From assembly GCF_015354445.1 (NCBI RefSeq), contig NZ_JADKYT010000001.1, positions 1,550,001-1,614,000 on the forward strand: 64,000 nt of DNA, given 5' to 3'. This stretch comes from Methylophilus sp. QUAN (GTDB taxonomy: Bacteria > Pseudomonadota > Gammaproteobacteria > Burkholderiales > Methylophilaceae). The notes beneath the pieces are model-generated. The model saw only the letters and a list, made by a program, of their open reading frames with translations, had not been told where the DNA came from and did no database searches. A program made the translations under genes and the position numbers. Positions within the stretch are counted from its first letter, which is position 1; each line of letters begins with the position of its first letter. Positions 59,146 to 64,000 of the stretch are shown here, piece after piece.

Positions 59146-60255
59146 TTAGAGTCGAACGCCTATCAAACTGACTAGTTGCTCGATATTTTTGAGTTGCTTG
59201 AATATCTTTCCTAGGTTGGAAAGCATTTCTTTCATGGCTTTAGGGTCATCCACCGGACAAAGGACAAGTGCTAAATCCTCTGTGTACATATCCGATGATT
59301 GATTCGCCATTTCAAAGAAATCATCCATAAGCCGATTGAGGTGATCGTGATCTTCCCATAACAAGTAGAGCGCCGAATGAACGGACTCAAACTCTGTTCC
59401 GTAAACATCGATAGACTTGAATTTATCGTGTTCAACAAGACTTATGGTTATCTTCGCAATCTGCTTAATGGTGTCATCAAGGTGTGAAGTCGAGATCTCT
59501 TTCAATTTTTCAATATCGAGAGGTTTCTTTATATCGGTAACGTATTCTGGAAAAGCTGCTTTCCATGCATTTGGAGAGTAATCGCATGAGCTTACGCTAC
59601 CTGCTTCATCATCCCCGTCGTGATACGCTTCCCATTCTTCTTCAAAGTCCTGCTGGTCCTCACAACCATACCACCATGTATGCGGTGCAAGGTCGTGCCC
59701 TGCTGCCCATGGTGTCATGATGTTGAAAACACGTGTACCTTCTGTAGCCAACCAGTAATACACCGTCTGGCCAAGACCCGGTACAGCGGTCTCAATCTCA
59801 GTCAGTTTTTTACCAATTGAATACCATGGGCACATGGTAGGAGCGATAGTCATATACAAATCGGTGTTCGATTCGTCTATGCGCTTCTCTGAAGTTTCCG
59901 TGCAAATGGTTTCATAGGCATCTGATATGTTTGGCGTTACATTGAGCGACAACCCACATACAGAAATACTGCCTATTTCCTTTTCCAGGAAGTTGTTTAT
60001 ACCCTGCTGAACCAGCTTGAAGGGGGTCAGTTCCGTTTCTATGTCTGCGATATAACCTTCATCCATGAGAAATAAAGCGAACTTGGCCCAATTTGCAATA
60101 GCTTCACCGGTGATGATTTCTGCTTTGATGTCTGCCGATAGAGCTGGCAATGTCGTTACAGAATGATGATAAGGTCTTGCGGTGCTGGAGCTATTAATGC
60201 TTTCGCATTTCGCTGATTCGATTGAATCAGCTTGTCTATTGCTCGAATCGAACAT
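59146..60255 (-). CDS. PRTRC system protein F-like
   Basis: 369 residues, soluble and acidic. Contains YMTIAPTMCPWYSIGKKLTE, MTPWAAGHDLAPHTWWYGCE and EDLALVLCPVDDPKAMKEML. Position between genes B and C and overall length fit PRTRC protein F. I assign it from the cassette context rather than a motif; function unknown. Its leader (60256-60300) shows CUCC...GGAG pairing over the SD. Confidence 0.7.
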   Translation of the reverse strand: MFDSSNRQADSIESAKCESINSSSTARPYHHSVTTLPALSADIKAEIITGEAIANWAKFALFLMDEGYIADIETELTPFKLVQQGINNFLEKEIGSISVCGLSLNVTPNISDAYETICTETSEKRIDESNTDLYMTIAPTMCPWYSIGKKLTEIETAVPGLGQTVYYWLATEGTRVFNIMTPWAAGHDLAPHTWWYGCEDQQDFEEEWEAYHDGDDEAGSVSSCDYSPNAWKAAFPEYVTDIKKPLDIEKLKEISTSHLDDTIKQIAKITISLVEHDKFKSIDVYGTEFESVHSALYLLWEDHDHLNRLMDDFFEMANQSSDMYTEDLALVLCPVDDPKAMKEMLSNLGKIFKQLKNIEQLVSLIGVRL

Positions 60256-60362
60256 TGTGAATCCTCCGATAGAGAAGGAGAAGGGTGTAACCCCTCCCCT
60301 TCATTTAAAGGGACTCGACCTTGAGCGACTGTTTCCAGATGCGTTCTAAGTGAGCCCATGAT

Positions 60363-60572
60363 TTAGCCTTTCGTGCCAACTGATTTCACAAATTTGTACT
60401 GCAGCTTATTGCCCGATGTTACTGGGCCTTCAATTTCTGCTGTAGCCAACTCTGGATAGTTCGCGGAATAAATATCCCGGACTGCCTCTGGTGACAAATT
60501 CACGCCAGGATCTGGCAGCGTCACTGAGTTGTATTTGAAAACGCGAACAACTTTCTCAACTTTGATAGCCAT
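60363..60572 (-). CDS. PRTRC system protein C (ubiquitin-like)
   Basis: 69 residues. RVFKYNSVTLPDPGVNLSPE, AVRDIYSANYPELATAEIEG and QYKFVKSVGTKG match PRTRC protein C closely; that family is grouped with prokaryotic ubiquitin-like proteins. It ends in a terminal Gly (GTKG), as expected for a protein that would be adenylated by E1. It is the smallest gene of the cassette, between E and F. Probably the tag substrate of the ThiF/B/A proteins; this is inference. Confidence 0.92.
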   Translation of the reverse strand: MAIKVEKVVRVFKYNSVTLPDPGVNLSPEAVRDIYSANYPELATAEIEGPVTSGNKLQYKFVKSVGTKG

Positions 60573-60578
60573 GATTCA

Positions 60579-61052
60579 TTACCCCCACAAATTCTTAGGA
60601 GTATCGGCACCTGTTGAACTGCTGTCGCTTTCAGTTGCCCCTGAAGCTTCATCGCTTGAAGTTGCTTCACCACCTGGTTGAACGTCATCGTCATCATCGT
60701 CACCGTTATCGGCAGCTTTGATTTCTTTCGCTTTCCCAACTGGTTTTGCAAGTACCTTCGTTGCTTTCTTCTCGGATTCTTTTTTGGCAGACTCCAGAAT
60801 GGTCTTTGTTGCCTCTACCTGTTCAACCAATGAACCACGGGTGTCAGTGTAGGAGGTCAAAACATTCACGAAACCCTCATCCAACTCTTGAGGTGTTGCT
60901 GTGAGTTGAAGCGGGGTTGCCAATGCGGCTTCGTCATTGTCTTTATCGGACTTTGGAATTACCGTGATGGTCATTTCCGTAGGCGACGCAGACGTAATCA
61001 GAAGTGTCAGGCTTGAGCATGACTGTGCTAATTGATGTAATTGTTGAAACAT
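60579..61052 (-). CDS. PRTRC system protein E
   Basis: About 157 residues from the ATG at 61052. N-terminal domain MFQQLHQLAQSCSSLTLLIT, TITVIPKSDKDND and LATPLQLTATPQELDEGFVN match PRTRC protein E. The C-terminal half is a disordered acidic/Ser-rich tail (DNGDDDDDDVQPGGEATSSD). It precedes gene C by 6 bp. GGAG lies before the ATG. Function unknown. Confidence 0.85.
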   Translation of the reverse strand: MFQQLHQLAQSCSSLTLLITSASPTEMTITVIPKSDKDNDEAALATPLQLTATPQELDEGFVNVLTSYTDTRGSLVEQVEATKTILESAKKESEKKATKVLAKPVGKAKEIKAADNGDDDDDDVQPGGEATSSDEASGATESDSSSTGADTPKNLWG

Positions 61053-61120
61053 GGTTTTCTCCAGATAAATCCGGTCCATATCTCGCCCATCCGGGCGAAA
61101 TACTTACCCGGTGGGTTGAA
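61053..61120 (-). promoter_or_regulatory. Structured leader of PRTRC gene E
   Basis: In mRNA sense: AACCCACCGGGUAAGUAUUU, CGCCCG-GAU-GGGCG hairpin and then CCGGA-UUUA-UCUGG, whose 3' arm covers part of the SD CUGGAG. The rest of the gap to 61150 holds no other signal. Confidence 0.5.
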
Positions 61121-61149
61121 TTACAAGTGAGTGGTGATAGACTGAAAGT

Positions 61150-61356
61150 ATGAAAAAACCTTTACAGTCCATCAATGGCACACGTGCCTTAAAAGAACTT
61201 GATGCAGTTCAAACGCTTTTCACACCGGAAGCACATGGCCTCGATATGAAAATCAGTGAACTTAAGCGGCGAACTGAACTACGACTTGTCCCTCCAGGCA
61301 ATACCGAGCTACCAACTCCTGCTCAATTAAGTGCAGAGAATATTTCACCCCAGTAA
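61150..61356 (+). CDS. Possible small protein on the opposite strand
   Basis: 68 residues (begins MKKPLQSINGTRALKELDAV). It fills a 180-bp gap between minus-strand genes but overlaps the end of the gene at 61262-61477. GAAAG is the only weak binding site. The first 45 residues look protein-like. I rate it doubtful. Confidence 0.25.
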   Translation: MKKPLQSINGTRALKELDAVQTLFTPEAHGLDMKISELKRRTELRLVPPGNTELPTPAQLSAENISPQ

Positions 61357-61477
61357 TTGCCTCTTCGGTACGAAGTGTTTCAAGTAAGGCCAAAGCTTGC
61401 GCCTGACGTTCCTTGATTTGTTCAACGCTGGCCTCTTCAAGCCAATTGATAAATGATCTAACTAATGCTTTGTCCAT
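61262..61477 (-). CDS. Small hypothetical protein
   Basis: 71 residues (begins MDKALVRSFINWLEEASVEQ), helical, with a short beta-like tail. AGGAG lies eight bases before the ATG, held in a long leader stem. It lies between PRTRC E and ParB genes and is probably co-transcribed with them. Not recognised. Confidence 0.65.
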   Translation of the reverse strand: MDKALVRSFINWLEEASVEQIKERQAQALALLETLRTEEAITGVKYSLHLIEQELVARYCLEGQVVVQFAA

Positions 61478-61540
61478 GATGGATGCTCCTAAATAAAAGA
61501 GGCACCCATCCCGTGAGGAATAGATACCTCACGGTTATAA
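61478..61540 (-). promoter_or_regulatory. Structured leader with long SD-holding stem
   Basis: In mRNA sense CCGUGAGG-N8-CCUCACGG is a perfect 8-bp hairpin. It is followed by GAUGG-GUGC...GCAU-CCAUC, a 9-bp stem (one GU) with the SD AGGAG in its 3' arm, adjacent to the ATG. Confidence 0.6.
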
Positions 61541-61549
61541 AAACAACAG

Positions 61550-63226
61550 TTATGAGAGATTCATGTTCTTAGGCACTTTGCCCTCGAATTCAAAACCCTC
61601 CGTGCTCAACAACGATTTGATCAGATCAGCTTTTTTGCCTGCCATCAGTGATGAAAACTTATCACCTATGGCCGCCTTCAAACCAATCTCATCCGCAACC
61701 AACTCAATTTCGCTTTTCGTCAGCAAATCCAGATATTCAGCATCGATACGCCAGTGTTTCTCAAGCTTAGCCCCCAGGAATTGCAGGACTTCACCCATTT
61801 GACGAACTTCGATATCGCTTTCAATAGACGCTGCCAGAGCTGTATTCAACAGTTCGACAGCCTCTTCCGGCGCCGCCTCCAGCTTAGTAGCCACTTCAAA
61901 GAGGTTCGTGGTCGTTAAACCCTCGCCTCCCAGCAGTTTCTTGTAAGCCTGGCTCATCTTATTACCACTGATCCAACGGCCGTAGCCACTGATACCAAGT
62001 GCAATCAGAATGAATTGGTTTTTATCTTTTTGCGCCATCAATTCCGCTTTCAACACGGTACGCCATGTCTTAACGCGATACTCTTTGACGCGAGTGGAGT
62101 CTTGAACCTCTGTATTTGGCTTTGCTGCGGCTTTGGGCTTATCGGTAGACTGATTCGCTTGTGGCTTGGCTTTATCCTGTACAGGGGCTTGTTGACTCTT
62201 GATATGTGCAGCAACCTTTCTAGTGTTGCATGCTGTGTCGAAGCAATGGTCACGGTAAACGTTACCAATACTTCCGGGGATGCTTGATATTGCGGCACCA
62301 AAGTTTGCACAACCTCGACATGCTTTAGCTTGTTCCTCACCCACCGCATTCTTGCCTTCGGCAACAATACGAATGACTGTGTGGTTCTCGCCTGGCTTCA
62401 CAATTCTGACAACAGGATATTCTTCCTTCAACTTAACCACGCGAGCATCAAGCTCGGCCGTAGTCTTGTCGTCGTAACAAACACCATTTGTGCAGTGACC
62501 AGAGTGAATCGACTCGCCAAATAATGAACCTTGATTTGATGAGTTGTACTGGCAACCGGCACAATCTGCTTTGTCGAAAATTGCTGCCTCGAGTGATTTT
62601 GAGATTTGCTCCAGCTGGGCTTTAAATTCCTGAACCGTCGGTAACTTAGGCAAGGTCATGATTTTTGCTAAAACCTGATCTTGTTTTTCCTTTGTCGCCG
62701 TGGCCAGTAACTCTGCGTGCCCAAGCAAGATTTTTCTCTCAACCAATGCTGTTCTAACATTTTCCGAGCAATTCATTAATGCTAATCGCTTTTCTAATGT
62801 CGGTAGTTTCCAGCCAAGACGTAGTGCTGCTTCTTCTTTATCGCCGTTGCAATCACCTAAGACTTTTGCAGCCGCCTCAGCTTCTTCAGCTGGGCTCATG
62901 TCCTCACGTATTACGTTCTCATTCGTTGAAGCAGCAAGTGCTTCTTCGTCTGACATATTCCGAATTAATACTGGAATTTCATACGCTTCAGAGATTAATT
63001 GGACTGCACGCCACCGGCGCTGCCCTGCAATAATTTCATACCCACCTTCAACTGGACGAACCAGAATAGGCGTCAATATGCCCTGGACTTTGATCGACTC
63101 CGCTAATTCTTGGAGTTTAACTGGATCTAGCCAACGACGAGGGTTATAAGACCCTAGTTTAAGCATATTTGCAGCAATGACTGAAGGTACATCCTGTTGA
63201 ACTGGTTGTTCTAAAACTGCTTCCAT
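61550..63226 (-). CDS. PRTRC system ParB-related protein
   Basis: 558 residues from the ATG at 63226 (SD in the leader hairpin). N-terminal ParB/Srx-type domain: LKLGSYNPRRWLDPVKLQEL, QGILTPILVRP, EIIAGQRRWRA and ENVIREDMSPAEEAEAA (box for CTP-binding ParB-like fold). Two zinc-like clusters follow: CAGC...HCTNGVC and CRGC...HCFDTAC. The C-terminal 250 residues are helical. It heads the PRTRC cassette and is much longer than normal ParB. DNA binding and a link to partition or transcription are inferred. Confidence 0.9.
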   Translation of the reverse strand: MEAVLEQPVQQDVPSVIAANMLKLGSYNPRRWLDPVKLQELAESIKVQGILTPILVRPVEGGYEIIAGQRRWRAVQLISEAYEIPVLIRNMSDEEALAASTNENVIREDMSPAEEAEAAAKVLGDCNGDKEEAALRLGWKLPTLEKRLALMNCSENVRTALVERKILLGHAELLATATKEKQDQVLAKIMTLPKLPTVQEFKAQLEQISKSLEAAIFDKADCAGCQYNSSNQGSLFGESIHSGHCTNGVCYDDKTTAELDARVVKLKEEYPVVRIVKPGENHTVIRIVAEGKNAVGEEQAKACRGCANFGAAISSIPGSIGNVYRDHCFDTACNTRKVAAHIKSQQAPVQDKAKPQANQSTDKPKAAAKPNTEVQDSTRVKEYRVKTWRTVLKAELMAQKDKNQFILIALGISGYGRWISGNKMSQAYKKLLGGEGLTTTNLFEVATKLEAAPEEAVELLNTALAASIESDIEVRQMGEVLQFLGAKLEKHWRIDAEYLDLLTKSEIELVADEIGLKAAIGDKFSSLMAGKKADLIKSLLSTEGFEFEGKVPKNMNLS

Positions 63227-63327
63227 AACACTCTCCAAATGAAATCGGGAGACGTGTTATTCCCTGGAGGAAATAACAACATCCCCCGGGGGTTAATAAT
63301 CACCTTTCGGTGCTGTCCTGTTCGGAC
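63227..63327 (-). promoter_or_regulatory. Conserved three-hairpin leader, copy 3 (PRTRC ParB gene)
   Basis: In mRNA sense: GUCC-N5-GGAC, GCACC-GAAA-GGUG, UUAACCCCCGGGGGAUGUUG, GUUAUUUCC...GGGAAUAAC (9 bp, one GU) and CAC-G-UCUCC/GGAGA-GUG over the SD. The layout matches copies 1 and 2 with stem bases changed on both sides in the internal hairpin. Confidence 0.7.
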
Positions 63328-63354
63328 TACTAAAAATGCAGAAGTCACCCTCCG

Positions 63355-63489
63355 CTAATTTTGGTTCGCACCAAAAATCTTTCCATATGACTCACTGGAG
63401 CCAAATGGAAAGACTGCTGTTGCAATCTTTCCGTCATCGACTTTAATTACCGGTAGCCGCCGCCCAAATCTCTTGCGCCGTGTCTTCAC
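63355..63489 (-). CDS. Possible small protein from a GTG start
   Basis: About 44 residues from a GTG at 63489, with GGGGA upstream, inside the end of the gene at 63443-63643. The tail VIKVDDGKIATAVFPFGSSE, then SYGKIFGANQN, is protein-like and extends past the other gene. It may be an overlapping gene or the remnant of a frame-shifted longer one. Confidence 0.35.
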   Translation of the reverse strand: MKTRRKRFGRRLPVIKVDDGKIATAVFPFGSSESYGKIFGANQN

Positions 63490-63643
63490 TGGACAATCCC
63501 CGTGACCAACACTGCGCCAATTTAAATGACTGGCTATCAATAATACCTTGTGCATCTGAACGGGTCGTTTCAAAGGTTTCCTCGATATGAGTAATGACCT
63601 CTTCTTCCCATTCTGAACGTGTTTGCTTTGTACGATCTGCCAT
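63443..63643 (-). CDS. Small hypothetical protein
   Basis: 66 residues (begins MADRTKQTRSEWEEEVITHI), helical, acidic. It follows the gene ending at 63652 by 8 bp. GGUGAUGCC precedes the ATG. Not recognised. Confidence 0.65.
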   Translation of the reverse strand: MADRTKQTRSEWEEEVITHIEETFETTRSDAQGIIDSQSFKLAQCWSRGLSSEDTAQEIWAAATGN

Positions 63644-63651
63644 GGCATCAC

Positions 63652-63861
63652 CTACGCAGCAATTGGAAACACGTTACTAGGCTCATCCTGTTTTTCAACT
63701 TCGTTCACTTCGTAGTAATAGTCGCCAGTGTAGTTACTGTCAAACCCTTGAATGTGACCGTTTTGAATGTCCTTGATGATGGCTTCCAAAGCATCAACAA
63801 TATCAGTCGCGTTGCGACCATTAACTGTAGCTGTCAATGACAATCCTGTTTTATTCGACAT
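63652..63861 (-). CDS. Small hypothetical protein
   Basis: 69 residues (begins MSNKTGLSLTATVNGRNATD). Beta-strand start, then a helix (DIVDALEAIIKDIQNGHIQG) and strand YTGDYYYEVNEVEKQ. GGAG precedes the ATG in a structured leader. Not recognised, possibly a small regulator or binding protein of the PRTRC block. Confidence 0.65.
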   Translation of the reverse strand: MSNKTGLSLTATVNGRNATDIVDALEAIIKDIQNGHIQGFDSNYTGDYYYEVNEVEKQDEPSNVFPIAA

Positions 63862-63940
63862 AGTAAAACTCCAAATTAAATGGCGAGATTCCCACCCCGG
63901 CTGGAGTGGTTACCCGCCTGGGTTGAAAATCCTCATTTAA
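63862..63940 (-). promoter_or_regulatory. Structured leader
   Basis: In mRNA sense CCUC-UUAAAU-GAGG, then GGCGGGUAACCACUCC... with GGGGUGG hairpins, and CUCGCCA...UGGAG over the SD GGAG. Fits the family of leaders, though its last stem is imperfect. Confidence 0.45.
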
Positions 63941-63946
63941 GAGGTG

Positions 63947-64000
63947 TCATGCTACTGAACGTGCCTTCAAAATCTCGTTGATATCTGAGTTTTCCGGCAA
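63947..64000 (-). CDS. C-terminal end of a gene truncated by the window edge
   Basis: Minus-strand frame ending in LPENSDINEILKARSVA and a TGA at 63949-63947. Seventeen residues are visible, so identity cannot be judged. The stop is followed by the leader at 63862-63940. Confidence 0.5.
   Translation of the reverse strand: MPENSDINEILKARSVA

Noticed and set aside
60156-60359. 67-residue minus-strand frame after PRTRC gene C
   Set aside because: It overlaps the start of gene F in another frame and covers the F leader hairpin; no conserved motif is visible.

Overview
The window looks like part of a large conjugative plasmid (or plasmid-like element) of a beta- or gammaproteobacterium. It carries a Rep_3-type initiator with an iteron origin, a parA/small-parB partition locus with a repeat centromere, a VirB-type type IV secretion system (T4SS), a type IVb-pilus set (pilN, pilO, pilP, pilQ) and many small plasmid housekeeping genes. 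Base composition is moderate and ribosome binding sites are strong AGGAG types. The host class is inferred mainly from a FlhD/FlhC-like pair, a family confined to beta/gammaproteobacteria, and from the VirB and thin-pilus families. No chromosomal gene, rRNA or tRNA was recognised. Relaxase, coupling protein and VirB7 were not seen and may lie outside the window.

Layout. 1-10.0 kb (minus): pilQ(partial)-pilP-pilO-pilN, a VirB9/TcpQ fusion, two accessory genes, then virB1-virB10-virB9-virB8. 10.2-12.7 kb (plus): a lipoprotein and a membrane-anchored double-AAA ATPase. 12.7-21.2 kb (minus): virB6, virB5/trbJ, virB4, virB3, virB2, virB11, a DUF4400-like membrane protein, and a FlhC/FlhD-like pair resembling the AcaDC/SetDC conjugation activators. 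21.4-34.2 kb (minus): accessory block with CobT-like VWA protein, DUF3150-like protein, class II ribonucleotide reductase, KTSC protein, SSB, CobS-like AAA ATPase and many small genes. 34.7-40.2 kb: AcaB/PFL_4669-like protein, UvrD-like and RecG-like helicases. 40.2-44.1 kb: centromere, parA, parB-like gene, iteron origin, repA. 44.2-48.9 kb: tyrosine recombinase, DUF1643 protein, secreted serine protease, DUF559 nuclease. 48.9-54.1 kb (minus): secreted protein with a pre-toxin-like segment, two M23 peptidases and an EAL protein. 54.1-64 kb (minus): unknown genes and a PRTRC cassette (ThiF/E1-like, A/JAB-like, B/E2-like, F, C/ubiquitin-like, E, ParB-related).

Three signals stand out. First, five operons (pilus, virB8-10, virB11-virB6, M23/EAL and the AcaB-like/helicase operon) share a promoter-like motif: a GTTACAAACA-type box, exactly 13 bp, then TGTTATYTRAC. 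This suggests one transfer regulon, perhaps under the FlhDC-like or AcaB-like regulator. Second, about 15 genes of the two accessory minus-strand blocks have compact structured 5' leaders whose last hairpin buries the Shine-Dalgarno sequence; subsets share conserved, covarying modules. Third, a 270-bp array of about 30 degenerate 9-bp repeats precedes parA and is a probable centromere.
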